Assembly: GCA_009760855.2 (NCBI GenBank) | Contig: WPIO01000006.1 | Coordinates: 13,214,501 to 13,278,500, forward strand | Direction: 5' to 3' | From: Cristatella mucedo | Lineage: Eukaryota > Bryozoa > Phylactolaemata > Cristatellidae | DNA: 64,000 nt | Part shown: piece after piece, positions 11,036 through 22,029 of the stretch | How positions within the stretch are numbered: the first letter of the stretch is position 1 | Layout of the letters: each line of letters begins with the position of its first letter | Position numbers and translations under genes: made by a program | Notes under the pieces: generated by a model | What the model saw: only the letters and a program-made list of their open reading frames with translations | Told to the model about the DNA's origin: nothing | Databases searched by the model: none

Positions 11036-12326
11036 CAGGAAATTAAATTTACGCAGCCTGCATTTGTATGTTCTCTTGATTCTGGGCTAAAGGCATTCCT
11101 TTATTCGGGTAGCAGAACATTCCAGTGAACAACTAGAAATTATAATGCTTTTCACATTCTCACCGAGAGAGTCAACAAAAAGATTATTGAATTTATCATA
11201 TATGGCTTTCTTAGAGAGAGTTATTCACTCCGAGATGTTTTCCAGCCTTGACGCCGTTACTGAACACACGCATTACGAACATATTTGCAATAAGTAGCCA
11301 GAAACATTGCATCAAGCTTACAGTGGGGGGTCTGGGCAACGGAAGAATACATTGCTTTGTTACCTTCAACATCCTGTATTGAACTGCTCGGGTTTTTTTT
11401 TAATAATACTCAAAAGATTATCTAAAGCAAATTTGCAACATACCCACACTGCTCTAATGGCATTGTCAAGCAACGATCGCCATTTTTAGAAAGAGAGTAA
11501 TTTACCTCAGTATCGAGAGACAGGCCGATCGTTGTAGACCCTAGACTAGATTTCTGCCAGCAGAACGATTGATGCATTCTTAGAGTAAGGACTCCTACCT
11601 GTGACAATCTGAGACCTTCATATCTAGGGTACGTGCTACATAAGATTACAATCGTTCGAGAACCGAGTCAGATAACGGCACGTCTTTCGACCAGTTGAGC
11701 AAATGACCTCCAGCAGAAGCTTCGAGCTCACAAATTCAACTGCGGCCAGTGCGCACGATTGTATAGTAGACATCTCTGGCTATCCTTATTATTATTATTA
11801 TTATTCTCTTCCGTGTGCGCACGCTGCTCGTAGTACCAGCCATTGGTCACGCTGCGTGGCCCATACATCCACCAGCGAAGATCGTGCGGCTGTGAGGTGC
11901 AGCTGACGAACTTCTCTTGTTATGGTAGTGTCCAAGCTAAGAGCCGCTCCTAACGGCGTACTCTCTCTGAATTCGCAAAAGAATTCCGATAGTCAATTAG
12001 ATGAGTGGGCTCAAGAATCGCTGCCCGGAACTCGGAGCAGCTCTTTGGAGTCGGGGAGTACCAGAGCGCGACCCATTTGCCAGATTCGCCTCGTTCCAGC
12101 CCCTGGATCGTTGCCGGCCCAGCCGCGCGTGCCTTGCCGCCGCTGCCAACTGTAGACTGTGCTCAAGGCCGGCGCCACTTTTCGCCAGTGCTTCTGAAGA
12201 GGCAGTGCTAGCGCTACCGTGGCACCCTTGCTCGCTCACGAGGAAGACGATACGTCGATGCAGTCTCGACGGGGTAAGGGGGCTTTGTGCTGAAACCTCC
12301 ATTAAGCCTGGTTTAGACGGCGAGTA
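11036..12326. other. anonymous DNA, GC-richer after 11,800
   Basis: No gene identified. A short ATT array lies at 11,786-11,804. From about 11,980 to 12,300 the composition is GC-rich with overlapping open frames on both strands, none with a recognisable domain. Confidence 0.4.
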
Positions 12327-12363
12327 TTGCTTCCTGCCTGCTTCCTACCTGTTCGAGTCTTCA

Positions 12364-12416
<53 letters not shown>

Positions 12417-12421
12417 GCACG

Positions 12422-12492
<71 letters not shown>

Positions 12493-12955
12493 CCAATACG
12501 GCGGGGCGGTCCAGACTTAGGGAAGACTTGCTGAAGACTCAGTTGCCAAACCTGGTTCTACTTCTCAGCCCGGACCTAGCAAGTGACCAATCGTAAACGC
12601 CGTTCAGGCCACGCCTACTGCATTGCTTCGAAAGGAATGGCGGGGGGGGAGCGACTTGACAGGTGAACCCATCGATGTCGCGTGAGTCCCTGTTTATGGG
12701 ACACACTCTGAGCTCGGAATTCAAAAAACCGGATTTTGGGGCAGCAAGGGGCAAAGGCTATAGCGGACAGGTTTAATTTTAGCGGTAATTGCGTTCAAAG
12801 TGCGGCCGTGGAGAAATGCTGAAGCTATCCCATGAACGCTCAGTAGGCGGAGCGAGTACGAAACATGGCTTCGAGCCAGACTTCCGCCTAAACCTCCGAA
12901 CCAACCTGAAGACCCAAGTAAGACTCAAGTAGGTAGGAAGCAGGTAGGAATCAAG
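12327..12955. repeat. imperfect inverted repeat pair flanking a microsatellite
   Basis: The left arm at 12,327-12,360 ('cctgcctgcttcctacctg') and the complement of 12,920-12,955 agree at about 30 of 39 positions. They enclose about 560 bp that includes the compound (CA)n(TA)n array. This could be the termini of a small non-autonomous DNA transposon or two independent pyrimidine-rich stretches. No target duplication was found. Confidence 0.3.
12366..12486. repeat. compound (CA)n-(GCAC)n-(CA)n-(TA)n microsatellite
   Basis: Uninterrupted alternating purine-pyrimidine array of about 120 bp, (CA)n to 12,452 then (TA)n. Long open frames across it are artefacts of the repeat. Confidence 0.97.
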
Positions 12956-13114
12956 ACTGCTTAAAGTGGCTTGTGGCGCCATTAGAGCGTCGTCAGCTGG
13001 TAATACCTCATTAGATGTCCACAAGAGTACGTCCGGTCAGCTCGGCTGTCTGCGCACCGTCGCAGATGGACCCAACTCCATAGACCGAGCGAGACCAGAT
13101 GGCCTCGGCACTCC

Positions 13115-13265
13115 ATTTAAATATAATATAATTTAAATAGCATATATAGAATAATTAGAATAATAATATGATAATTTAATATAATATAAACAATATAATA
13201 TGTAATAATAAAATAAACTAATATATAGAATATATATAGAATAATTTAAATATAATATATAGAAT
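13115..13265. repeat. AT-only low-complexity block
   Basis: Nearly pure A/T with repeated 'atataata' and 'aatttaaatata' words. Confidence 0.85.
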
Positions 13266-14556
13266 AGGCGGAAGTTCAGAGGGCTCCGCTCGAGCTACTG
13301 CCTCCAATACCACAGAGTACCACTTCCGCCTAAGGCAGTGTGGCCCGATGAGGAAGTCCACTCCACTCTTCGCCAGTACGTGCAAGCCGCATTCGTCGCA
13401 TCGCAACCGACGAAAATTTTAAGAACGGCCTTCTGAGTCGTTGCGGAATTCGAGCGCCACTCGCTGTTAAACCTCGTAATACGCACAGCACATGCACCCG
13501 CTTCGGAAAGTAGCTTGCACGTTTCAGAAAGGGCTGCGTGCGGCGAACGCTGGTCTTTGAACGGGAAATAAAACGCACGCCCTAGCGACGGCTGCCTCCG
13601 GCTGCTCCTCCGAGGCTCTGGCCTCTCCCCCCGGGTTACTAAGGAACGCGGTGCGACTTGGAATAAAATCCTGCACGCTTCGGTTTCGTACTATCCCAGA
13701 ACTTTGATAGCTATGCTTGGAAGGTCGAAAGGGTTTGCGTGCATTTTTAAACTACCGCAAGAAACAGCGGGTTCGCGCTGATCGTCGTGTCGCCGGCATA
13801 TCCTACGAAGCTGCGGGCTGCCGGTAAGAGCTTGCAGCCAAACGCATAGAGCAGAGGGTTGAAATAAATTCTTGGCCGTGCGCCAGCCGTTAGGATGGCA
13901 CGAACGCCGTTTCACGGCTTAAATGCGTAAATTCACTTCAAGCCTCTCCCCTCGCGCTTGAGAGCTATCATTCATATGCTGGCGAGAATAGTGGCTTATG
14001 TATGGGAATGTCCGAATAGCGGGAGGGCGCATGGGGAGGGCGTTCGTTCCCCAGTGCTGGATTGGGGGGCGGCGGGCGACAAAATGGGCGCCCAGTACTG
14101 GCGCGGGGGGCCGTCTGTTTAGTTCGCACCCCGACGTCTAGTTCTCGCACAATATCCTCGGAATGCCACTGGGCACGAATATGTCCGATAAAGAAAATTA
14201 GCACGCGTTATACGAGCGGCAGCAGCTATTGTATCAAGTTCAAAAGCTAAGCCAAGCAAAGACTTCCCGGAATGAAGCCGAGATGTAGCCAGCTCGGGCA
14301 CGTAGTATGCAGCGTCCATACGTCTGCCGAGGTTACTGACTAACGTGTGGGCACACCCTGACTTAAAATGCAACAAGTAGCAAGTGGCAGCTGAAACCTG
14401 CTCTCCTTCCAGCCTCTCCTTCGTCCTCCGATGGCATTGTTTGAGCTTAAATTCGTGGCACATTCAGCAGCGAGGGGACCTCAGGAGAAAGCGACCGTGC
14501 AGCCGGACGGTTTTGGCTGTGCCCGATGGTTTGGCGATTAGCTGCAGAACTCTCAC
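13266..14556. other. GC-richer anonymous DNA
   Basis: CpG is frequent, especially 13,560-13,660 and 14,040-14,120. If the candidate exon upstream on the minus strand (14,557-14,771) is real, this would be its first intron. No second exon was convincing. Confidence 0.35.
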
Positions 14557-14771
14557 CTGCTCTGCCGCCGCTCGACATCTGATAGCGGAGGACGGCTGGT
14601 CTCCGAGCCTCGCCGCTCCACGTGACCGCTATGACCACCACCGGCACCGCTAGTTCGGGTGGTGGTGAAACTCGGCGAGACCTGAAGGCCTGAAGCTCGT
14701 AATTTTTCCGTGGTAACGACACAGCCAGCGCTCAATATTCTGCACGAAGCCATCGCTAACAGCAACGCCAT
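14557..14771 (-). CDS. candidate first coding exon of an unidentified host gene
   Basis: Minus strand. An ATG at 14,771 opens a frame beginning MALLLAMASCRIL. It continues for 71 codons plus two bases to a strong donor-like site (exon ...GAGCAG, intron GTGAGAG) at 14,557/14,556. A TATA-like element lies about 160 bp upstream (14,932-14,939). The N-terminus is short-chain hydrophobic with Arg and Ser and no acidic residue in the first 20, as in mitochondrial targeting peptides, but I do not recognise the protein. Without a second exon or transcript this could be a chance frame. Confidence 0.33.
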
Positions 14772-14931
14772 ATTAGAAAAAGCACAAACAATAGACCACA
14801 TATAACGGCTGACGCGACAGGTGTCTTTCAACAGAATCGTTTACGGGCTTACAACACCCCACGCTCAGCGCCAGGACTCACCGACCCGAAGACTGTTCCT
14901 CCGAAAGAGTGACTTCGGTCAGGCACAAGCT

Positions 14932-14939
14932 TTATATAA
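14932..14939 (-). promoter_or_regulatory. TATA-box-like element
   Basis: TTATATAA on the minus strand, in DNA that is otherwise mixed in composition. It sits at a plausible distance upstream of the candidate first exon. Confidence 0.3.
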
Positions 14940-15405
14940 TGACCAGGTCAAAAGTCATGCATGCAAGTCAATAATCATACGTGATCATTAATCTCACTGC
15001 TGCTCATGAGCTACGGCTTGTCGCGGCTACTTCGTAAGGGGCTCTCAGTTGTAATCCAGCTGCAGAGCTTTTATTTCGTAATCGAGGTGCAGCTGTCAAG
15101 TTCACAGTCCGAAAGCGCGGGGCGTTGCAACATCTGATGGTGGAGGCCGGCTGTACTCAGTGCGTGTTTATCCTGCAGCTGTGCTAACTCGAAGCACACT
15201 AGGAAGCTTCCCCTTGTGATTAATATCCATTCTCCTGTTGCTTTGCTCATGAAAATATAGCGTGTGACAGAAATACAGGGAAGACTCTTTGGCCCGGCCA
15301 CGTTTTAGCTTGTGTTTCGGTGAGACTCACTACAATAGCATGCCCAATCCTGGTGGATCCATGAGTTTCTAACCGTATGGATGCATTGTTGTCATCTCAA
15401 ATTAT
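14940..15405. other. anonymous DNA
   Basis: Nothing recognised. Confidence 0.4.
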
Positions 15406-15409
15406 TAGT

Positions 15410-15690
15410 TATGGCGTCATCAAGTAAGCCGAGCTTGTGTGGTCTAATAGTGTGTCGGTGTTCAGCCACGGCACGCGGGGTCGCCATTGAGGCGACGAAG
15501 CCCGTCTGTGGCAGGCAGGATGGGGCGAGCGGACGGAAATGACAGCTGTAACGCGGACGCAGGGGGGGGGGGAATGGCCGTGTGCTTAATGTGCTGTGAG
15601 AGCCAGCCAAATATACAGTGGTTAGAGCCCCCCCCATGGTTTCCGTGTCGTCCCGTATGTGCCACAAGAGTGCCAAGCTAAAGCGTGGCC
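15410..15690 (-). repeat. unclassified dispersed repeat, copy 1
   Basis: The minus strand aligns with 24,870-25,165 plus: shared words include 'aagcacacggccatt', 'catcctgcctgccac'-like, 'gaacaccgacacactatt' and 'accacacaag'. The match is moderate, with indels and a G-run of about 10 in this copy (near 15,561). The 148-codon minus frame across it is not conserved with the other copy. Confidence 0.6.
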
Positions 15691-16262
15691 TTAGTCTGTA
15701 AACATGCTTAACTAGCTCATCCAGCAATAGTCGAGTCCAATTAAACAAGGACTTGTTTGAAATCAATTGGTATTCTCTCATGAAAACGGTTTTAAAAAAT
15801 ATGCACGATCCATTTTGCCTTTGACGCCCTCTTGGCATTGACGCCGGGAGAAATATGTCCCCCTGTCCATCCCTTGCTACGCATCTGTTTGAGAGACGTT
15901 CTGCATCATATTTTGCCCAAGTTCTTTATTAGAGCCTTAACTAGGTGCTCATAGTTACCAGCTTTGTGATTGCACACGAAGCCGCGAAACACCACTTGCA
16001 ACGGAGTGGTTTCAAACCGCTTTCTCCATCCTGTTAAGCTTCTTGGCAAGTTTATCACACTCGTTGATTGTAGTGTAATGTAATATTGTCTTTTGTATCT
16101 GTCGTCCGACGAAGATTCCAGCTTTGATCTTTGCCTCAGCCAGCTTGGAGACATATTAGAGCTACTTGAAATCTGCTGACCCATAGTCTGGAGTCGTGAA
16201 CAATTGCTTGATAAGATTAACTTGATGTGCGCCGGTGGCATCAGCACCTTCTCGGGGTCCAG
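15691..16262. other. anonymous DNA
   Basis: No gene or repeat recognised. Confidence 0.4.
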
Positions 16263-16362
16263 AAGTGGGCGCTCCTTTATTACCTACTGCATGCTGTGGT
16301 GATAGCCTTTAAGGCTCCTCTACCTCTATACAAATGAGGCTGTTAAATCAGTTACCCTTTTT
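16263..16362 (+). mobile_element. SINE-I 3' part
   Basis: Body and 3' end of SINE-I ('gctcctttatta', 'ggtgatagcc', 'gaggctgttaaatcag'). The tRNA-like head is missing or unrecognisable. Confidence 0.7.
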
Positions 16363-16371
16363 TTCTCTAGA

Positions 16372-16562
16372 TGACCACAGATTAACAGAGTCAAGTCTGC
16401 CTACTTGAAACTATGTTTCATAGCAAAAGTTTGAGCCAGCAAGGACACTGCTTTCGAGCTAGTCCATGCATTTGTGACATCCCCTCTCGACTTCTGTGAC
16501 TCATTGATTGCATCTCTTTCGGCCTTGCCAATCATGCGCTTGCAGTTGGTTCTAAACACTGC
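16372..16562 (+). pseudogene. LINE-A RT fragment between two SINE-I pieces
   Basis: Encodes decayed VKSAY, then VHAFVTSPLDFCD and LQLV-like words of the LINE-A RT C-terminal part. A second SINE-I 3' part begins directly after it. Confidence 0.7.
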
Positions 16563-16657
16563 ATGATCCTTTATTCCAATTGCAAACGGTGGTGATAGCC
16601 GCTAAGGCTCTTATGTCGCTATACCAATGAGACTGTTAAATCAACTAACCTTTTTTT
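16563..16657 (+). mobile_element. SINE-I 3' part
   Basis: Second SINE-I 3' body ('gatcctttattcc', 'ggtggtgatagcc', 'gagactgttaaatc') in the same orientation as the one 200 bp upstream. Confidence 0.7.
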
Positions 16658-17702
16658 AAGTTTCCTGGCTGTTTCATGAGCAAATAAAATAAGGAAACTT
16701 CCGTGAAATCGTCTCAGAGGCCCATCAGAAAGGACAACACTTTGAAGTCTCTAATGGCCTTCCAGCCGTAGTGAACATATTCCAGGGCGCTCAGCAACAT
16801 CTTGAGATTGGTGTAGTCTCCTTTGGGGTGCACAGAGTGAGCCGCAGTAGGAGACGGGTACTTGTTCCTGCTATGACGCAGCACGATTCTGAGGCTCTGA
16901 CGGATGACTCTGACGGATGAGCTGTGAGTGAGCGATATTCAATCGGATTGCTTGTTATTCCTACAGCCTCAGATAGACCAGCCGCATTGCTGCAGAAGCG
17001 AAGCCCATTTTACCGACTGAAGAATTTGGAAAACAGTAGGCGACGATTTCTTCGGTTTGCTGATTTAACATTTTCATACGAGTCTCAATTCATTGAGCCT
17101 AGATTTCGGAAGGTCAGCAGTGAAAGTTCCATCTCGCTCTTAGCTGTGCACCGACACGCGACTCGCTCTGTAATGGTATTGGGTCATCTATCCATGAAAA
17201 ATCCAATCCCTGCTTGATTAGAACCATATGAGTCAGCAAATCTACTCTTTGTGTGTCAACACTTTTTTCCCGTTCTTCTCTGCTCAGCGTGGTTGCATGA
17301 GGCAAGTGGCATGCATTCAGACCTCTGGATTAAATGTGACTCGACTCGACTTTGGTTCATGTGCCCGTCATGGTAGCCAAACGAGGAACATTCGCTGAGA
17401 CCCATAGCTATAAAGAAAATCTCGTTTTACAAAATCCCTATGCCGTCGTGTTAACATTTTTATAGCGTGTGAGAAATAAATTTCTTTCTGAGAAGTTTGC
17501 ATATGCTAGAAGGAAGGAAGTCCATTTTTAGTGATAAAATGCACCATTTTTGCATGCAAAAGCACATAAAGAACAATTAACATAGACCGAGCAAATGCGT
17601 TCAGACACAAGTGGGTTTTGGCTTCATTTTTAATGTCGTAAAGCTGATGTGATCGTTTAGTAAAAGGTTACTTTATAACAGTATGCTTAGATTTTGTGCA
17701 GA
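16658..17702. other. anonymous DNA
   Basis: A short duplicated word 'ctctgacggatga' occurs twice near 16,895-16,922. Nothing else recognised. Confidence 0.4.
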
Positions 17703-17866
17703 TAATAATATTAACAATGTAATTAATTTGTATAGCACCCAAAGATAATTTAATATTTATTCAAGCGCTTCACTTACGCCATGGGGCTCGAGCCCACGAC
17801 TTCAGTTATCAAATACATTCATCTTGGCATTATGATCATTCGTTAATCACTGGGTCAAACGAGCGA
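17703..17866 (-). mobile_element. SINE-II, minus strand
   Basis: Full-length by comparison. On the plus strand it runs from the tail end (AT-rich, 'taatttgtatagcaccc') through 'caagcgcttcac', B-box complement 'gggctcgagccc', to the head near 'cactgggtcaaacgagc'. Confidence 0.75.
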
Positions 17867-17874
17867 AACAAGAG

Positions 17875-18136
17875 GTATGCTTGCAGAGCCGATTTTTAGC
17901 ATTATGTTTTGCAATTTCCGAGTCACGCTTGACTAGTAAGTTGGTTTTATCGCCATTCAATTTTAGAAAGTGTTCTGCCATTCATGTGTGGATGGTAGAC
18001 TTTTGCAGCAATGCATGCAGCAAGGGAGATGAGAAAATTCGCTGTGCTGGAGGGCTAAGAGAGATCAAAGCAAAGGTATTACTGAGTGTCATCTGCATAG
18101 AAGAGAAACCTAGATTGTGCTTGGCGATCACATTGG

Positions 18137-18210
<74 letters not shown>

Positions 18211-18745
18211 TAAACTGTGAACAGAAGCGGACCAAACACGTGCCCTGAGGTACCCCAAATTTCAAGGGTTCATCCGATATTCTTTGTCCGTTCACATCAA
18301 TGCTCTGGTGACTCCCATTGAGTCATTGATATAGGAACTGAACCGTTATAGTGCTTCGCCAGTGATGCGCAGGCGAGATGACAGGCACTCGAGAAGGACT
18401 TGGTGACGAATAGTATCGAGCGCTGCCGAAAGATCTAGAAAAACAATCAGAGAAACTTTACCTAAATCTGCATTCCTAAGAAGGTCACTATACACTCGCA
18501 GCAATGGACTGTTGAGCGATTACTAACGGCACGATCTCCAAAGAATTTGAGGTTGATTCTTAGAGGCACAACTAGATGACCTGAGTCAGAAGAGCCAGTG
18601 GTTTGATACCTACCCTTATTGGGAAGCAGTTGGGATTTGTAGTCGGGAGCAAGAGAAAGCAGGAACCTAAAAGTGAGGGACAAAACCTAAAAGATGATAT
18701 GCAGCTTGATGTGGAGCCAGTGCAGGTAGCTGAGAAGCTCAGTAA
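17875..18745 (-). pseudogene. LINE-A RT remnant, rearranged, with (GA)n inside
   Basis: Minus strand. 18,490-17,875 covers LDLSA-like, GVPQG-like and YADD-like (near 18,090) motifs. 18,745-18,500 carries the C-terminal part (FGDRAV, SLAP), which should lie downstream but sits upstream, so two fragments are joined out of order. A (GA)n array at 18,140-18,208 has expanded within the sequence for 'PLANVIAK'. Dead copy. Confidence 0.75.
18140..18208. repeat. (GA)n microsatellite
   Basis: About 69 bp of GA inside a LINE-A remnant. Confidence 0.97.
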
Positions 18746-18754
18746 GATTATGGA

Positions 18755-18778
18755 CGTATATATATATATATATATATT
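18755..18778. repeat. (TA)n microsatellite
   Basis: Short TA array followed by a T-run. Confidence 0.9.
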
Positions 18779-18903
18779 TTTTTTTATTCATATAGCCGAG
18801 TCAAGCTGATGGCGTGAAAAATAAATAAGCGTGTACGGTTGGTTGAGCTAGAAGAGCAAGCATCAATTCAATCAATTCACCGAATGGAGCCTACTGTCTA
18901 AAA

Positions 18904-19060
18904 GTATATCATAATAGCAATAATAGTACGGCATTTATATAGCACCCTAAGATAACTTAATCTCTATCCAGACGCTTTAGAACTCGCTGCAAGAGAATCA
19001 ATACCGAAAGGTTAGTTACATGCACGGTAGCAAGCAAGCAAACGTGAAAAGTGCTAAGCC
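18904..19060 (-). mobile_element. LINE 3' tail fragment, LINE-A subfamily
   Basis: Minus strand: 'tcttgcagcgagttctaaag', then 'gcgtctggatagagatt' and 'atcttagggtgctata', then ATT-rich tail. It has LINE-A-like UTR upstream but the SINE-II-like stem-loop spelling. Confidence 0.55.
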
Positions 19061-19214
19061 CAGCATGACTGAGTAAATAAATACACTCATGGCTCACGTT
19101 TAACAAGACCTCTGAGTAATGCTATGCACTGAATCATGCCCAGGTACATATTTAAACAGTAGCTGAACTTCGAGGGATTGCAGTAGGCGCCTGTCGTCTC
19201 GCTTTGAAACCAAC

Positions 19215-19960
19215 GACATTGCACTGGAGTGATTAATGTCCTATCATATAAGATGCTTTCAGAGCCTAGATGTCAATGGCCACCGGTCATCCGGTTCACC
19301 TTTGATGTACGGGGCGAACCGAGGATCTGCTCCAAGTCCTTTGACTTTCGCAGTCTATAGTCGCTCTCTCCAAGTGTCATCACCGAGCATAATATTGTCT
19401 TTTCTTTCTAGGCTGATGACACTAGATCTGTCTAGATCTATGCTTTAATTCTTTTCGGCTTTCCAGAACTCCTGATTATTTTATCTCCTATGCAGCTTGC
19501 ATAACGGAAGTTAGAATTTAGATTGCACATGACTTCTTAGTTTGATTAATGAGACCAACCGTATAGCTACGAGCAAACCTAGCGCTAGTCAAACACGTGG
19601 GAAAGCCACACCTTCCGCATTGGCTCGCCAGCGTCTCTCCTGTGGCTCTGTCCTGAAACCAAGCCGCCATCCTCCAAATTGAGCTTTTGCTTGACAAACA
19701 CATCGCCTCCATCGTAAATGCTGCCTACTCTCAGTTCGCTTAACGCTACCTGGCAAGATTTGGGTGTGCTTGGCCAAGGGTTTCACCAATAAATCAGTCC
19801 ATGCGTCCGCGACGTACCCATTTAGAATTTCGTACCTACCTCCCCCTGCAAGCCTTCTAGTTCAAGTCATAGGACTTTTACAGACTTTTGCAAAGTTCAG
19901 CAGCATGGTTTGTCTGTCGCCAACGTTGCAAGTGCCGTGTTGGCCACTTCGTTCTGACCT
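19215..19960 (+). pseudogene. LINE-A RT remnant, strongly decayed
   Basis: 19,290-19,420 retains the skeleton of [12 protein letters not shown] through a 'GCTGATGACAC' DD word. 19,690-19,870 retains the [10 protein letters not shown]...LDK...VHA region. Many frameshifts. Confidence 0.6.
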
Positions 19961-20157
19961 GCCCTAACCCCCCTAGTTAGGCATCAAGCAGTGCATTGAC
20001 TTATGGTCGCATTGCTCGCTGTGAGTTTCATTCATCATCTTGCTTATATGTCCTTATATGTCTTATTTGGCTTATATGTCTGGAATACTCGTCCCTCTCG
20101 CCACCTCCTAATTGAACGCTGATCCTTTACAGGTGTCAAAGTAAGCTACTTAAATAG

Positions 20158-20262
20158 CTTCATTTATATAGTGACAGAAAGAGCATTTACTGCTATCACT
20201 TGGCTTGCGGTGGTCAACACAGAATTGCTTGCAGTAGGACTCAAACATACGGTGAGTCGTGA
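20158..20262 (-). mobile_element. SINE-I remnant
   Basis: Minus-strand 3' body: 'tatatagtgacagaa', 'ctatcac', 'gcttgcggtgg', then a decayed B box. It stops just before the inverted duplication starts. Confidence 0.55.
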
Positions 20263-20548
20263 AGTGGGAACACCAGGTAGCATATATAGCACCATAGAGC
20301 ACCAAGCAGAGTTCGTGTCAAATAAACACAATGATTGTGCACAATAACTTTTGATTACTCGCTGCTTTTGCCCCCCGTCAACCATGAAAACCTGAAGTCT
20401 TGCCCCCTTAATGAAAACCAAGGCTCAGCCTCTGCCTACAGCCCTTTGCAGGCTGATATTGAGATGCCCCTGACTTTTCGGACACTATGTCCTTAATATG
20501 AATCGTCCTCCGTTGTGTTGGCGCATGCCACAATCGTCCACAATTTCA

Positions 20549-20650
20549 TCACTAACCCACTGACACTCTGTCGTCCAGCCAATGTGATGGCTGTGGAAGT
20601 CACTAACCCACTGACACTCTGTCGTCCAGCCTATGTGATGGCTGTGGAAG
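20549..20650. repeat. 51-bp tandem duplication
   Basis: Two units, 20,549-20,599 and 20,600-20,650, differ by one base ('gccaatg' versus 'gcctatg'). The other duplication arm has one unit. Confidence 0.95.
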
Positions 20651-20687
20651 GAGATCAAGTTCTGCTAGGGCGTGCTACAAAACACAC

Positions 20688-20740
20688 GATGACTCACTAG
20701 GTAGGGTGGTTGCTTTTCACGACCTCGGGAACATGATTAG
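20688..20740 (+). mobile_element. SINE-I 5' head fragment
   Basis: 'actcactaggtagggtgg' plus 'ttgcttttcacgacctcgg' match the SINE-I tRNA-like head. No body follows. It replaces about 110 bp present in the other duplication arm. Confidence 0.6.
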
Positions 20741-21850
20741 CAATTCTTGCAAGTTTGCTCAGCTGAGCAAAGTTGATAAGTTTTGACCTCCCTCTTTAGG
20801 TTGATCCTGGGCACGCCCTTGACAATCGATGATCTGCAGCTTGTATCATGAACCGAAACTGGCCACACCTACTATCTCTGCCTCATTCACACAGCAGCAG
20901 GCTCTGCGTGAGGGCATCTGCTGAAAGTTGGCATTCCCTAGGGACGATGCTTCCCTCCTCCTAATCGCATCAGCTCCTGCTCAAGAAAGCTACCTCCCGA
21001 GGCTAAAGAAGAAAACAAGCTTTGAGTGGAGTGAAACCTATTTCAAGGAATTGTCGAGACAGAAAAAAGTCTTCCTTGCATCACCACACGTTTGAAATGA
21101 GTTGAAGAACGTAACCCGGGCCAAATGAACCGCTATTTCAAGTGGTCACCAGATCGGTGCCCCCCATCTGTCCCCTACCCCCAGTCGAGCCAAGCTTTGC
21201 TGACAGAGCAGCAGCTGGTAAACAGCAACTGCTTCTGGCAAATAATGACATAGTGCCTTCGACCAGGGGATGCCGATTGGGTGGGGGTGCCTCTTGCTTC
21301 TTCGTGTGCTCATCAGGCTCTGGTCGCAGCTTTTAAGGCACAACGAAATGGTTGGTGAAATGGTGTGCGCTACTGGTGCAGGTAAACGAGTCGCAAGGAA
21401 TACGATGCAGAAGGGAGGCGTCTCCACGATGGGACAAAGCAAGGCATGCAATTCTCCAGGCAAGTCGTACTGCTCTTGCAGAAAGGCAGGCAGATGAAAG
21501 CAAGTCATGTCCGAAGCTTCACTACCTGCCTCTATGTTGTAACAGGCTGGAACACAAGCACTGGGATTGCGCACAAAAAATCATATACCAGCATCCAAGA
21601 ACGTGCTGAAAGCTTCGACTCGGCTTTCTACCGTAAAGCTTCTGTGGAAAAGCAGGAGCTGACAGCGATGTGAGAATCAGAGCCATCACAATCTACTAAA
21701 ATTTTTCTTTCAGCTTCTTTTCTGTTTTCTTTACTGTCAAGTAGCAAGAACAAAGCGGTAGGAGATTGGCTGACGATGGTAAATTACATACGGATCCCAC
21801 ACCGCAGGTTGAGCAGCAGCATCAGTATGCACTGCTTGGTCATAATCATG

Positions 21851-22024
21851 GTGAGCCGTAATGGCTCACTGGGTAAGGCGGTTGCTTTTCACGACCTCGG
21901 CCCCGAGATCGTGGGTTCGAAGCCTGTGGTGGGCGTTATCGCCACTGCAAGTGGTGGTGATAGCCGTAAAGGCTCTTCTGTCGCTTTACAAAAAGAGTCT
22001 GTTAAATCAGATAGTATTTATTTA
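21851..22024 (+). mobile_element. SINE-I, full length
   Basis: Head 'gtgagccgtaatggctcac' with A-box-like TGGCTCACTGGG, B box 'gggttcgaagcc' at 21,912-21,923, body 'ggtggtgatagccgtaaagg', 3' end 'ctgttaaatcagatag' and an (ATTT)n tail. It is absent from the matching place in the other duplication arm, so it inserted after the duplication. Confidence 0.9.
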
Positions 22025-22029
22025 TTTAT

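Noticed and set aside
12001-12534. 177-codon frame with a His/Thr and Tyr/Ile repeat tail
   Set aside because: The frame is kept open by the (CA)n and (TA)n arrays. The rest has no domain.
21146-21574. 142-codon frame conserved in both duplication arms
   Set aside because: Of about five substitutions between the arms, four change the amino acid, and the opposite strand is equally open. High identity is explained by the duplication or conversion, not by protein selection.
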